Origin: Prevotella sp. P5-92
GTDB taxonomy: Bacteria > Bacteroidota > Bacteroidia > Bacteroidales > Bacteroidaceae
Direction: 5' to 3'
Assembly (NCBI RefSeq): GCF_002251245.1
Contig: NZ_NPJG01000113.1
Span: forward strand, 1 to 53,041
Length of the DNA: 53,041 nucleotides
In this document: in pieces, positions 29,421-38,515 of the stretch
How positions within the stretch are numbered: the stretch's first letter is position 1
Layout of the letters: each line of letters starts with the position of its first letter
Notes under the pieces: generated by a model
What the model was told of the DNA's origin: nothing
The model's database searches: none
What the model saw: only the letters and a program-made list of their open reading frames with translations
Position numbers and translations under genes: made by a program

Positions 29421-30101
29421 CTATTCTCCCTCCTTGTCCTTCTTTCTTGTAAGCACGGTATCGATCATTCCATATTCCTTGGCCTCGTCTGCCGTCATCC
29501 AGTAGTTACGGTCAGAGTCTTTCCACACCTTTTCATAAGGAGTGTGGGAGTGCTCGGAGATGATGGTATATAACTCCTTCTTGAACTTCATTATCTCCTT
29601 TGCCTCAATCTCGATATCTGATGCCTGTCCCTGCACGCCGCCGAGAGGCTGGTGTATCATCACACGGCTATGGGTGAGTGCCGAGCGCTTTCCTTCGGCG
29701 CCTGACACGAGCAGTACGGCGGCCATAGAGGCTGCCATGCCCGTACATATCGTGGCGACGTCGCTTGAGATGAACTGCATGGTGTCGTAGATGCCCAGTC
29801 CTGCCGTTACGCTGCCGCCAGGCGAGTTGATATATATGGAGATGTCCTTTCCTGGATCCACTGAGTCGAGATACAGCAGCTGCGCCTGCAGTGTGTTGGC
29901 GGTATAGTCGTCTATCTGTGTGCCGAGGAAGATGATGCGGTCCATCATCAAACGCGAGAACACATCCATCTGGGTAACGTTGAGCTGACGTTCCTCGAGG
30001 ATATACGGGTTCAGGTACTGAGCCTGCGAGCTCACCACTTCGTCCAGCACAAGGCCATTAATGCCGAGGTGCTTTGTTGCATATTTTCTAAAGTCGTTCA
30101 T
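29421..30101 (-). CDS. clpP: ATP-dependent Clp protease proteolytic subunit ClpP
   Basis: A 226-aa serine peptidase that forms the barrel of the ClpXP protease. The catalytic triad is Ser125 (GMAASMAA), His150 (VMIHQPLGG) and probably Asp195 (KDSDRNYWM). An N-terminal extension of ~25 residues relative to E. coli ClpP may be a propeptide. It is first in clpP-clpX-recQ, behind its own promoter, which lies in the loop of a long inverted repeat after tig. Confidence 0.97.
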   Translation of the reverse strand: MNDFRKYATKHLGINGLVLDEVVSSQAQYLNPYILEERQLNVTQMDVFSRLMMDRIIFLGTQIDDYTANTLQAQLLYLDSVDPGKDISIYINSPGGSVTAGLGIYDTMQFISSDVATICTGMAASMAAVLLVSGAEGKRSALTHSRVMIHQPLGGVQGQASDIEIEAKEIMKFKKELYTIISEHSHTPYEKVWKDSDRNYWMTADEAKEYGMIDTVLTRKKDKEGE

Positions 30102-30120
30102 ATAATTGTATTAATAAAAA

Positions 30121-30186
30121 TAGAGGTTACCGACCCTCTTATACTTGTTCGTGGAACAAAGTTAATAAAAAAAGTCGATAACCTCT
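30121..30186 (-). promoter_or_regulatory. clpP promoter inside the loop of a tig-side stem-loop
   Basis: TAACTTTG (30157-30164 on the minus strand) is the -7 element of clpP. It lies between two 14-base arms, 30173-30186 and 30121-30134, complementary at 13 of 14 positions, and the second arm is followed by five T. Transcripts coming from tig would carry both arms and could terminate; transcripts started at this promoter would lack the first arm. This regulatory reading is inferred. Confidence 0.6.
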
Positions 30187-30216
30187 ATAATTTAGAGATT
30201 TTTTTTTCAAAAAACC

Positions 30217-31581
30217 TTATTTTTCTTGCATCATCTTGTTAAAATCGTCCAAAGAGACTGTTTTTTCATTCAATTTAACAACTTTCTTCAGCGATTCAGC
30301 TAGCTTAGAGTCGATGGCTCGCTCAACAAGATTGTCAACGTACTTCTCATCTTTGATCATGTCGTTGGCATACTTTTCGATATACTCTTCTGGAATATTC
30401 GTCATGCCATACTGTGCGAACTGGATGCGTGCAGCCTCTTTTGCCACAGCCTTCACGTCGTCGTCGTTGATCTTTATCTCGGCAGCCTTCACGAGTTGGT
30501 TCTTGATAAGGCTCCACTTCAGCTCCTTGATGCTTGCGTCGAAGTGCTGGTTGACGAAGTCCTCGCCCTTCTCCTTGTTGTTGGCTATCATCACTCGCTT
30601 CAGCAGCTCAACGGGGAATGTGAGTTCGCCCACCTTGTTCTCCATATATGCGCGCACGTCGAGCATGAACTTGTAGTCGGTGTCGCTCTTCAGCTGGTTC
30701 TTGATACCCTCGGCTATCTTCTGGCGGAAGTCGGCCTCGTCCTTGACGTTGCCTTCGCCGTAGATCTGGTCGAAGAGCTCCTGGTTTACCTCAGCCTTTA
30801 CGTAGCGCGAGATCTCTGTCACGAGGAATGTGAAGTCTGATGTCAGCTCCTCAGCCTTGGCGTCGTCGATCTTCAAGAGCGACTTTATCTCTGCGTTGCT
30901 CTCGGGATATGCTTTCTTTGGGTTGAAGGTGATGATGCTGCCGAGCTTTGCTCCGTCGAAGAGCTTGCGCTGGTCTTCCACCTTAATATATTGTGGCATG
31001 AGCACAGCAGCCTCAACGACGATGCCATCTTCCTTTGCGTTGCCGTCGGCGTCGAGCTCGCGGAGGTCGCCCTTCAGCATGTCGTTCTGTGCAGCGTCAT
31101 ACTCCTCCACCTTGTCGTAGTGTCCAGCACGCGACTGGAACATCTCCACCTGCTGGCTCACCAACTTGTCGTCAACGTCGATGTTGTAATAGTCAACACT
31201 GTCGTCGGCAGTGAGCTCTGCCTTAAACTCTGGTGCCACAGCGATGTCGAAGATAAAGGTGAACGGACCGTCGGTCTCCAGGTCCTGTGGCTCCTGCTTC
31301 TCGTTTGGAAGCGGCTCGCCGAGCATGTCGATCTTATTATCTACGATATAAGAGTTAAGGTTCTTGCCAATAAGTTTGTTGATAGCGTCAGCCTTAACAG
31401 AAGCGCCGAACTGGCGCTTGATGAGTCCCATAGGTGCCTGACCTACGCGGAATCCAGGTACGTTAGCCTTCTTACGATAATCCTTGAGGGTCTTTTCTAC
31501 GTCGCCCTGATAGTCTTCCTTCTCGATGACCAATGTCAACACGCCATTGATCTTGTCGGGGTTTTCGAATGAAATATTCAT
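30217..31581 (-). CDS. tig: trigger factor
   Basis: A 454-aa ribosome-bound chaperone that shields nascent chains. The ribosome-binding signature GFRVGQAP is at residues 43-50 of the N-terminal domain. The middle region (about 150-250) is in the place of the FKBP domain but poorly conserved, as usual in Bacteroidota. The helical C-terminal arms carry the VGELTFPVELLKRVM segment. It lies just upstream of clpP-clpX as in many bacteria, but is separated by 115 bases with a stem-loop and a second promoter. Its own promoter is at 31627-31634. Confidence 0.94.
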   Translation of the reverse strand: MNISFENPDKINGVLTLVIEKEDYQGDVEKTLKDYRKKANVPGFRVGQAPMGLIKRQFGASVKADAINKLIGKNLNSYIVDNKIDMLGEPLPNEKQEPQDLETDGPFTFIFDIAVAPEFKAELTADDSVDYYNIDVDDKLVSQQVEMFQSRAGHYDKVEEYDAAQNDMLKGDLRELDADGNAKEDGIVVEAAVLMPQYIKVEDQRKLFDGAKLGSIITFNPKKAYPESNAEIKSLLKIDDAKAEELTSDFTFLVTEISRYVKAEVNQELFDQIYGEGNVKDEADFRQKIAEGIKNQLKSDTDYKFMLDVRAYMENKVGELTFPVELLKRVMIANNKEKGEDFVNQHFDASIKELKWSLIKNQLVKAAEIKINDDDVKAVAKEAARIQFAQYGMTNIPEEYIEKYANDMIKDEKYVDNLVERAIDSKLAESLKKVVKLNEKTVSLDDFNKMMQEK

Positions 31582-31626
31582 CTTGTTTTTTATCTAATTA
31601 TTTGTTTGTAATCCATTTTTGGGGTG

Positions 31627-31634
31627 CAAAGTTA
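31627..31634 (-). promoter_or_regulatory. -7 promoter element of tig
   Basis: TAACTTTG followed by GCACC on the minus strand, 45 bases before the tig ATG; GTTG at 31651-31654 may serve as a weak -33 element. Confidence 0.65.
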
Positions 31635-31675
31635 CATATAAAAGGTGTAACAACCAACCTTTTTGTGTTTTTTAA

Positions 31676-32491
31676 CTAAAAACCATCTTCTTTTGCCTCT
31701 TTTGCCTTTCTCTCCTCCTCCATCATCTGGAAGTCTTTCTTGCGCAGCACGAAGCTATTGCTGAGGTATTTCTCGCGCACTATCTTGTTTTCGGCAAGTT
31801 CCTCAGGACTGCCCTGGAAGAGGATGCGTCCCTCAAAGAGCAGGTAGGCGCGGTCGGTGATGCTCAGCGTCTCCTGCACGTTATGGTCGGTGATGAGGAT
31901 TCCTATATTACGGTCTTTCAGCTTCCATACTATTTGTTGGATATCTTCAACGGCGATAGGGTCCACACCTGCAAAGGGCTCGTCGAGCATGATAAACTTC
32001 GGATCTATTGCAAGACAGCGGGCTATCTCTGTTCTTCGGCGCTCGCCGCCCGACAGTTGATCGCCTTTGTTCTTCCTTACCTTTTGTAAACGAAATTCAT
32101 TTATCAGGCTTTCCAGTTTCCACCTTTGGTAGTCGCGTGGCTTGCCTGTCATCTCCAGCACCGACATAATATTATCCTCCACACTCATCTTGCGGAAGAC
32201 GCTGGCCTCCTGTGCCAGGTATCCGATGCCTGCACGCGCACGCTTATATACAGGAAACTTTGTGATGTCGAGGTCGTCGAGGTAGATATGTCCGGCATTG
32301 GGCACTATGAGTCCCGTGGTCATATAGAAAGAGGTGGTCTTTCCGGCGCCGTTAGGGCCCAGCAGTCCCACTATCTCTCCCTGCTTCACGTCGATCGACA
32401 CGTCGTTGACGACGGTTCTCTTGCCATATCGCTTCACCAGTCCTTCGGTGCGAAGCACCATTCTGGTTTCATTATTTCTATTCTCGTCCAT
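31676..32491 (-). CDS. lptB: LPS export ABC transporter ATP-binding protein LptB
   Basis: A 271-aa ABC ATPase that powers extraction of LPS from the inner membrane. Walker A is GPNGAGKTT (about 45-53), the signature is LSGGERRR and Walker B is [13 protein letters not shown], followed by [19 protein letters not shown]. These details are typical of LptB rather than other ABC ATPases. The C-terminal ~30 residues are a charged extension ([16 protein letters not shown]). It stands alone behind its own promoter and is divergent from mlaE. The permease genes lptF/G are not in the window. Confidence 0.95.
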   Translation of the reverse strand: MDENRNNETRMVLRTEGLVKRYGKRTVVNDVSIDVKQGEIVGLLGPNGAGKTTSFYMTTGLIVPNAGHIYLDDLDITKFPVYKRARAGIGYLAQEASVFRKMSVEDNIMSVLEMTGKPRDYQRWKLESLINEFRLQKVRKNKGDQLSGGERRRTEIARCLAIDPKFIMLDEPFAGVDPIAVEDIQQIVWKLKDRNIGILITDHNVQETLSITDRAYLLFEGRILFQGSPEELAENKIVREKYLSNSFVLRKKDFQMMEEERKAKEAKEDGF

Positions 32492-32513
32492 GTCGTTAGA
32501 ATTATTTTGGGCG

Positions 32514-32521
32514 CAAAGTTA
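32514..32521 (-). promoter_or_regulatory. -7 promoter element of lptB
   Basis: TAACTTTG on the minus strand, followed by GCGC, 22 bases before the lptB ATG. Confidence 0.65.
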
Positions 32522-32627
32522 CTCTTTTTTTTTCATCTATCATCACTCTTTGCCACATTTTTAGTTTATATTTGAATAATAAAGCAAAAAACTTCATTAA
32601 AACTTATGGTTTCTCACATTATTTATA

Positions 32628-32635
32628 TAATTTTG
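32628..32635 (+). promoter_or_regulatory. -7 promoter element of mlaE-mlaF
   Basis: TAATTTTG followed by GCAGCC, 28 bases before the mlaE ATG. The -33 region is poor. Confidence 0.6.
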
Positions 32636-32663
32636 CAGCCAGAAAACAAAACATAACGAAATT

Positions 32664-33413
32664 ATGCTTATAGAGAAATGGCTTAACACGCTCGGACGTT
32701 ACCTCATACTCATGGGCCGCACCTTCCAGCGCCCCGAAAGGATGAGGATGTTTATGAAAGAATATGTGAAGGAGATGGCACAGCTCGGAGTGAACTCCAT
32801 CGGCATTGTGCTGCTCATCTCTTTCTTCATCGGTGCTGTGATATGCATACAGATGAAGCTCAACATCCAAAGTCCGTGGATGCCGCGCTGGGTGACGGGC
32901 TACACCACCCGCGAGATTATGCTGCTCGAGTTCTCGTCGTCCATCATGTGTCTTATCCTTGCCGGCAAGGTAGGCTCGAACATCGCCTCGGAGATTGGCA
33001 CCATGAGGGTGACTCAGCAGATTGACGCGCTCGACATCATGGGTGTCAACTCGGCTTGCTACCTCATCCTTCCCAAGGTACTCGGCCTGATCACGATCAT
33101 GCCGTTCTTGGTGATATTCAGTTCGGCAACGGGCATCCTCGGCGCCTATGCCACGGCATATATAGGCCATGTGCTCTCTCCCGACGACCTCACGGCGGGC
33201 TTGCAGCACGCATTCAACTCGTGGTTTGTGTGGATGAGTATCATCAAGAGTCTTTTCTTCGCCTTCATCATCTCCAGCGTGCCTTCATATTTCGGATATA
33301 CGGTAGAAGGCGGCTCGGTGAATGTGGGCAAGGCCAGCACCGATGCCGTGGTGTGCTCGTCGGTACTCATCCTGTGTTCCGACGTGTTCCTCACCCAGCT
33401 GCTGTCCGTATAG
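32664..33413 (+). CDS. mlaE: MlaE-family phospholipid transport permease
   Basis: A 249-aa inner-membrane permease of the MlaE/YrbE family, part of an ABC system moving phospholipids between the membranes. Family segments are FFIGAVICIQMKLNIQ, GKVGSNIASEIGTMRVTQQI and DALDIMGVNSACYLILPK, with about five membrane helices. It is followed 56 bases later by the ATPase gene mlaF. No MCE-domain (mlaD) gene lies next to it, so that part must be encoded elsewhere. Confidence 0.92.
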   Translation: MLIEKWLNTLGRYLILMGRTFQRPERMRMFMKEYVKEMAQLGVNSIGIVLLISFFIGAVICIQMKLNIQSPWMPRWVTGYTTREIMLLEFSSSIMCLILAGKVGSNIASEIGTMRVTQQIDALDIMGVNSACYLILPKVLGLITIMPFLVIFSSATGILGAYATAYIGHVLSPDDLTAGLQHAFNSWFVWMSIIKSLFFAFIISSVPSYFGYTVEGGSVNVGKASTDAVVCSSVLILCSDVFLTQLLSV

Positions 33414-33469
33414 CTTCTCTGTGTGACGCTACGGTAAAACAAAACGATGACAACGAATAAATTGGATGT

Positions 33470-34228
33470 ATGATTGAAATAAAGAACCTGTGCAAGTCTT
33501 TTGAAGACAAAGACGTGCTGAAAAACATATCCGCCACATTTGAAAACGGCAAGACGAACCTCATCATCGGCCAGTCGGGCTCAGGAAAGACGGTGCTGAT
33601 GAAAAACCTCGTAGGCCTGCTCGACCCCACTTCGGGCGAGGTGCTCTACGACGGGCGCGACTTCGTGTCGATGTCGAAGAGGGAGAAGATTACCCTGAGA
33701 CGCGAGATGGGCATGATATTCCAGTCGGCGGCACTCTTCGACTCGATGACGGTGCTCGAGAACGTGATGTTCCCACTCGACATGTTCTCCTCGATGAACC
33801 TGCGCGAGCGCATCCGCAGGGCACAGGAATGTCTCGACCGTGTCAACCTCGTCGATGCGGAGCAGAAATTCCCTGGAGAGATCTCGGGCGGCATGCAGAA
33901 GCGTGTGGCTATAGCGCGCGCCATAGCCCTCAACCCCAAGTATCTCTTCTGCGACGAGCCCAACTCTGGTCTCGACCCGAAGACATCGTTGGTGATCGAC
34001 GAACTGCTCCACAGCATCACCCACGAGTATAACATCACCACCATCATCAACACCCACGACATGAACTCGGTGATGGGCATCGGCGAGTCTATCATCTTCA
34101 TCCATCAGGGACATCTCGAATGGCGTGGGCAGAGCAGCGAAGTGATGGACTCCGACAATAAGCTGCTCAGCGACTTTATCTTCGCCAGCGACCTGCTGAA
34201 GAAGATGAGGGCGAGCATGAAGAGATAG
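33470..34228 (+). CDS. mlaF: MlaF-family phospholipid transport ATPase
   Basis: A 252-aa ABC ATPase, the energy unit for the MlaE permease. Walker A is GQSGSGKTV, the signature is ISGGMQKRVAIARA (the GGMQKR form is typical of MlaF), and Walker B is YLFCDEPNSGLDP, followed by NTHDMNSVMGIGE. It ends directly against the stop codon of the convergent lipoprotein gene: the two stop codons are adjacent with no base between, so transcripts from both sides must overlap. Confidence 0.93.
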   Translation: MIEIKNLCKSFEDKDVLKNISATFENGKTNLIIGQSGSGKTVLMKNLVGLLDPTSGEVLYDGRDFVSMSKREKITLRREMGMIFQSAALFDSMTVLENVMFPLDMFSSMNLRERIRRAQECLDRVNLVDAEQKFPGEISGGMQKRVAIARAIALNPKYLFCDEPNSGLDPKTSLVIDELLHSITHEYNITTIINTHDMNSVMGIGESIIFIHQGHLEWRGQSSEVMDSDNKLLSDFIFASDLLKKMRASMKR

Positions 34229-34615
34229 TCATCTCATCATCCATCGGCCGTCTTTCTCCTGCATCCTCACCACCACCTCCTCGTTGATGCTGTCGCCAAA
34301 GCACAGCATCAGGAAGACGTTAGTGGTCTTGGAGAGCGAATCGGCTTTCGACCCCACTATCCTCACCTCGTTCACCCCGTGGCGCTGTTCCCTGATGGCA
34401 TACACATACTGCTTGGCGTTCACCAGCAGCTGTTCCCTGTAGTCCTCAGGCAAGGAGCCTTGGCGTGCGAAGCCGTCAACATAATATCCGTAGTTGCCTG
34501 CCATAAGGCTGTCGTAATACTCCTTGGCAGCTAACGCGGCATAGTCGATAGTTTTATTATCAGAGCAGCCCATGGCGAGGAAGCCAAGGGCTGCGCATAG
34601 AAGTATCTTTCTCAT
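34229..34615 (-). CDS. small lipoprotein of unknown function
   Basis: A 128-aa protein with a lipoprotein signal ending AMGC (Cys17). The mature part has a helical YYDSLMAGNYGYYVDGFA segment and ends VVVRMQEKDGRWMMR, like small periplasmic lipoproteins of the DUF4878/NTF2-like kind. It starts 6 bases after der and probably belongs to the era-der transcript, though nothing links its job to GTPases. Its stop abuts the mlaF stop. Confidence 0.72.
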   Translation of the reverse strand: MRKILLCAALGFLAMGCSDNKTIDYAALAAKEYYDSLMAGNYGYYVDGFARQGSLPEDYREQLLVNAKQYVYAIREQRHGVNEVRIVGSKADSLSKTTNVFLMLCFGDSINEEVVVRMQEKDGRWMMR

Positions 34616-34621
34616 TCCCGA

Positions 34622-35935
34622 CTATTTCTGTCTGACAAATATATTAATAGGAGTACCCGAGAGGTTCCAGTTCTCGCGGATCTTGTTTTCCAAGAACCTC
34701 CTGTACGGCTCTTTCACATACTGCGGCAGGTTGGCATAGAACACAAACGACGGGATCTGTGTGTTAGGCACCTGTGAGCAATACTTTATCTTGATGTATT
34801 TTCCCTTTATCGATGGTGGTGGATAAGCCTCTATCAGCGGAAGCATCGTCTCGTTGAGCTTCGTCGTGCCTATCTTTGCCGTGCGGTGCAGATAGACCTC
34901 CTTTGCCGTCTCCAGCACCTTGAAGATACGCTGCTTGGTGAGGGCCGAGGCGAAGATGATGGGGAAGTCGGTGAACGGAGCCATGCGCTGGCGTATGGCA
35001 GACTCGAAGGTGTCTATCACCTTCTGCGACTTCTCTTCCACCAGGTCCCATTTGTTCACTACCACCACGAGGCTCTTGTTGTTCTTCTGTATGAGTTGGA
35101 AAATGTTCATGTCCTGCGCCTCGATGCCTCGCGTGGCGTCAATCATCAGGATACACACGTCGCTATTCTCGATGGCACGTATGGAGCGCATCACCGAGTA
35201 GAACTCGAGGTCTTCGGTCACCTTGTTTTTCTTACGTATGCCGGCGGTATCTACGAGATAGAAGTCGAAGCCGAACTTGTCGTAGCGTGTGTAGATACTG
35301 TCGCGTGTGGTGCCCGCTATCTCGGTCACGATGTTACGGTCTTCGCCGATGAAGGCGTTGATGATACTGCTCTTGCCGGCGTTCGGTCGGCCCACGACGG
35401 CAAAGCGCGGTATGCCGTCCTCAATGTCGTCGCTCTCGTCGGTCTTCAATCGCGACAGCACCTCGTCGAGCAGGTCGCCTGTACCGCTGCCGGTGGCGGC
35501 GCTGATGCAGAACGGGTCGCCCAGTCCTAACTTGTAGAACTCGGCGGCATAATACTGCTGCGTGTTGTTGTCAGTCTTGTTAGCCACGAGTATCACGGGT
35601 AGCTTTGAGCGTCGTAATATCTTCGCCACGTCCTCGTCGAGGTCGGTCAAGCCGTTCATCACATCGACGAGAAACAGCACCAGGTCGGCTTCCTCTGTCG
35701 CGATAATCACCTGTTTTCTTATCTCCTCCTCAAATATATCGTCGGAGTTGACCACCCATCCTCCGGTGTCCACCACCGAGAATTCACGTCCACTCCATTC
35801 GCACTTGCCATACTGTCGGTCGCGTGTTGTTCCCGCCTCGTCGCTCACTATGGCACGGCGCGACTTTGTCAATCGGTTGAATAGTGTTGACTTGCCCACA
35901 TTAGGGCGTCCCACTATAGCCACTAAATTTCCCAT
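34622..35935 (-). CDS. der: ribosome-assembly GTPase Der (EngA)
   Basis: A 437-aa protein with two tandem GTPase domains and a C-terminal KH-like domain; it is needed for 50S subunit assembly. The first G domain has [16 protein letters not shown] and NKTDN; the second has [20 protein letters not shown] and NKWDL. The C-terminal domain ends [11 protein letters not shown] as expected. It follows era by 47 bases. Confidence 0.97.
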   Translation of the reverse strand: MGNLVAIVGRPNVGKSTLFNRLTKSRRAIVSDEAGTTRDRQYGKCEWSGREFSVVDTGGWVVNSDDIFEEEIRKQVIIATEEADLVLFLVDVMNGLTDLDEDVAKILRRSKLPVILVANKTDNNTQQYYAAEFYKLGLGDPFCISAATGSGTGDLLDEVLSRLKTDESDDIEDGIPRFAVVGRPNAGKSSIINAFIGEDRNIVTEIAGTTRDSIYTRYDKFGFDFYLVDTAGIRKKNKVTEDLEFYSVMRSIRAIENSDVCILMIDATRGIEAQDMNIFQLIQKNNKSLVVVVNKWDLVEEKSQKVIDTFESAIRQRMAPFTDFPIIFASALTKQRIFKVLETAKEVYLHRTAKIGTTKLNETMLPLIEAYPPPSIKGKYIKIKYCSQVPNTQIPSFVFYANLPQYVKEPYRRFLENKIRENWNLSGTPINIFVRQK

Positions 35936-35982
35936 GTTTTCTTTCCGTTTCTCAAATTGTCATTACTTATCAATCTTCTGTC

Positions 35983-36864
35983 TCAGTCAAGGTTGTAGCC
36001 GAAGGCTCCGAGCTCCTTGTCAGAGCTTCTCCAGTCTTTGTCCACCTTCACATAAACCTCAAGAAACACCGACTTGCCGAAGAATTTCTCCAGTGCCTTC
36101 CGACTCTCCATCGACACTTTCTTCAGCGCAATGCCCTGATGCCCGATGATGATGCCCTTCTGCGAGTCGCGCTCCACATAGATTATCGCCCTGATGCGTA
36201 TCAGCTTCTGCTCCTCCTTGAAGCTCTCCACCCTGACCTCTACGCTGTAAGGTATCTCCTTGTCGTAGTAAAGCAGGATCTTCTCTCTGATAATCTCGCT
36301 CACGAAGAATCGCGCCGGCTTGTCGGTCAGCTGGTCTTTGCCGAAATACGGCGGGCACTCGGGCAGTAGCTCGTAGATACGTCTGAGTAGCATGTCGATG
36401 CCGAACTTGTTTTTTGCGGATATGGGCAGTATCTCAGCCTTAGGCAGCAACCCGTGCCATTTCTCCACTATGTCGCCCAGGTTCTTCTGGTCGCTCTCGT
36501 CTATCTTGTTTATCAGCAGCAGCACCGGCACATCCATCTTCGCCACCTTCTCCAGGAAGTCCATGTTCTTCTCAGGGTTCTCCACCACGTCGGTGACGTA
36601 GAGCAGCACGTCGGCATCAGTCAGCGCCGACTCGGAGAACGCCAACATCGACTCCTGTAGTTTGTAGTTGGGTTTCAGCACACCCGGTGTGTCGGAAAAC
36701 ACTATCTGCATATCGTCGGTATTGACGATACCCATTATCCTGTGCCGAGTGGTCTGCGCCTTGAATGTAGCAATGCTTATGCGCTCTCCTACGAGCTGGT
36801 TCATAAGCGTCGATTTACCCACGTTGGGGTTGCCCACAATGTTTACAAATCCCGATTTATGCAT
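35983..36864 (-). CDS. era: GTPase Era
   Basis: A 293-aa GTPase that binds 16S rRNA and assists 30S maturation. G1 is GNPNVGKST (residues 11-19), G3 is FSDTPGVLKP and G4 is LLINKIDE; the C-terminal KH domain has RDSQKGIIIGHQGIALKKV. I start at the ATG at 36864: the frame stays open to 36897, but that start lies upstream of the -7 promoter element at 36887-36894. It heads the era-der-lipoprotein run. Confidence 0.96.
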   Translation of the reverse strand: MHKSGFVNIVGNPNVGKSTLMNQLVGERISIATFKAQTTRHRIMGIVNTDDMQIVFSDTPGVLKPNYKLQESMLAFSESALTDADVLLYVTDVVENPEKNMDFLEKVAKMDVPVLLLINKIDESDQKNLGDIVEKWHGLLPKAEILPISAKNKFGIDMLLRRIYELLPECPPYFGKDQLTDKPARFFVSEIIREKILLYYDKEIPYSVEVRVESFKEEQKLIRIRAIIYVERDSQKGIIIGHQGIALKKVSMESRKALEKFFGKSVFLEVYVKVDKDWRSSDKELGAFGYNLD

Positions 36865-36886
36865 AATCAAGTATAAATATTTTGTG

Positions 36887-36918
36887 CAAAAATACACATT
36901 ATTATATTTACTGCCAAA
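36887..36918 (-). promoter_or_regulatory. promoter of era-der
   Basis: On the minus strand TTTG (36915-36918), a 20-base spacer and TATTTTTG (36887-36894). It lies 22 bases before the chosen era ATG. Confidence 0.75.
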
Positions 36919-37075
36919 AAAATTAACCTATTTTATTTATTTTGTAGTCATCTCCATGCCATCAGCTCCTCTCTCCCCGACAGTCATCCGTCAGCCACGA
37001 GCCAACACCTTTTGACGCATTATTCCCAATGGAAGTCAATTATTTGCATAAATATTTAAAAAAACACAATAAAAT

Positions 37076-37107
37076 ATTGTCTGTATCAGAATTTTGCACT
37101 ATCTTTG
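37076..37107 (+). promoter_or_regulatory. promoter of the ompA-like gene
   Basis: TATCTTTG (37100-37107), with TTTG-like TATTG 20 bases upstream, followed by GCAGCC. The leader to the ATG at 37176 is about 60 bases and AT-rich, which in this phylum often goes with strong expression. Confidence 0.65.
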
Positions 37108-37175
37108 CAGCCAAATAGGTTTAACAATTAGCCTAGAGAGAGAAAGTATTAATTATTAGAATAAATTAGACGCGT

Positions 37176-38285
37176 ATGAAGACAATGAAATCTTTACTCG
37201 TTGCTGCGCTTCTCTCACTTGGAGTAGCAGCTCAGGCACAGGATGCCAAAGAGTACACATTCAAGAAGCACAACTACCTGCAATTGCAGGGCGGTGCACA
37301 GTACACACTCGGTGAGGCAAAGTTCAGCGACCTTATCTCTCCTAATGTACAGGTAGCTCTCGGACGTCAGTTCAGCCCCGTGTTCGGAGCCCGTCTCGCC
37401 GTGAACGCATGGCAGAGCAAGGGTGGCTACAACGGCTACAAGGAGTCTGACGGTGCCAACCCAGGCAATATCAGCTACAAGTACAAGTATGTCGCTCCTA
37501 CCATCGACTTCATGTTCAACCTCTCTAACCTCTTCTGCGGCTACAACCCCGTTCGCACCATGAACGTTTCCGCATTTGTAGGTGGTGGTATCAACATCGG
37601 CTTCTCTAACGACGAGGCTAACGACATCGTGAAGAGCGGCTACAACATGACTTACATCTGGGAAGGCACAAAGGTTCGCCCTGTAGGTAAGGCCGGTCTC
37701 GCCGTTGACTTCCGTCTGAGCGACGCCGTGGCTCTCGGCATCGAGGGTAACGCCAATATCATCTCCGACAAGTACAACTCAAAGAAAGCAGGCAACGCCG
37801 ACTGGTATTTCAACGTTCTCGCCGGTCTGAAGATCAACCTTGGCAAGTCTTACGAGAAGGCTGCCCCTGCTCCTGTTGCTGAGCCTGTAGTGGTTGAGCC
37901 AGAGCCAGAGCCAGTAGTAGAGCCAGCTCCAGCACCTGTTGTTGAGGAGGTTAAGGTAGTTGAACCACTCCGCATCGACGTGTTCTTCACCATCAACGTA
38001 AGCCAGATTACCAAGGCTGAGGAAGCTAAGGTTAAGGAACTCGTTGATTACCTGGGCAAATATCCAGAGAAGAAGGTTGTTGTCACCGGCTACGCTGACG
38101 CAGGCACAGGTAACGACAACATCAACGACCGTCTCGCTTCTCAGCGTGCCGCTGCCGTTGTTAAGATGCTCACCGAGAAGTACGGCATCTCTGCCGACCG
38201 CATCGCTTCTGACTCTAAGGGCAGCCGCGTTCAGCCATTCGCCGAGAACGACATGAACCGCGTTTCTATCTGTATCACAGAGTAA
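37176..38285 (+). CDS. OmpA-family outer-membrane protein
   Basis: A 369-aa abundant-type envelope protein. Signal peptide (MKTMKSLLVAALLSLGVAAQ), N-terminal beta-barrel half, a proline/glutamate/valine-rich linker (about residues 230-268, PVVVEPEPEPVVEPAPAPVV) and a C-terminal OmpA domain with VFFTINVSQ, VVVTGYADAGTG, NDRLASQRAAAVVKMLTEKYG and NRVSICITE. It anchors the outer membrane to peptidoglycan. It is monocistronic, with a promoter and a strong terminator. The codons are strongly biased (CTC, ACC, AAG, GTT), which fits high expression. The barrel half is related to the protein at 17.0-17.9 kb. Confidence 0.93.
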   Translation: MKTMKSLLVAALLSLGVAAQAQDAKEYTFKKHNYLQLQGGAQYTLGEAKFSDLISPNVQVALGRQFSPVFGARLAVNAWQSKGGYNGYKESDGANPGNISYKYKYVAPTIDFMFNLSNLFCGYNPVRTMNVSAFVGGGINIGFSNDEANDIVKSGYNMTYIWEGTKVRPVGKAGLAVDFRLSDAVALGIEGNANIISDKYNSKKAGNADWYFNVLAGLKINLGKSYEKAAPAPVAEPVVVEPEPEPVVEPAPAPVVEEVKVVEPLRIDVFFTINVSQITKAEEAKVKELVDYLGKYPEKKVVVTGYADAGTGNDNINDRLASQRAAAVVKMLTEKYGISADRIASDSKGSRVQPFAENDMNRVSICITE

Positions 38286-38313
38286 TACTCCACGAGAGCA
38301 ATAGCATCACCGA

Positions 38314-38361
38314 AGGAGGCAGACGCCGGGACATTTCCTGGCATCTGCCTCCTTCTTTTTT
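38314..38361 (+). terminator. terminator of the ompA-like gene
   Basis: AGGAGGCAGACGCC (38314-38327) pairs with GGCATCTGCCTCCT (38340-38353) with one mismatch, followed by CTTTTTT. It lies 29 bases after the stop. Confidence 0.92.
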
Positions 38362-38467
38362 CACCACAACACTCAATATATAATGATACATAGTATGGAA
38401 TTATTTCATGGTAGTTATGTAGCCGTAACAAAATCAGAGGAGGTATATATATATTATAGTATTTAAA

Positions 38468-38507
38468 ATCGAAGGTACCTTCATCGCTTGACGAAGGTAC
38501 CTTCGAT
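38468..38507. repeat. double palindrome: inverted repeat of a self-palindromic 12-mer
   Basis: ATCGAAGGTACCTTC (38468-38482) and GAAGGTACCTTCGAT (38493-38507) are perfect inverted repeats 10 bases apart. The core GAAGGTACCTTC in each arm is itself a perfect 12-base palindrome, so the arms are also direct repeats of the core. It sits at the broken 3' edge of the minus-strand AAA-ATPase pseudogene. Confidence 0.92.
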
Positions 38508-38515
38508 GGCTTATG

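Larger units (their letters stand above)
36865..37175. other. intergenic region between era and the ompA-like gene
   Basis: This 311-base region holds the divergent promoters of era (36887-36918) and the ompA-like gene (about 37076-37107). The stretch between them is AT-rich with no recognisable gene, RNA or repeat. Confidence 0.6.
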
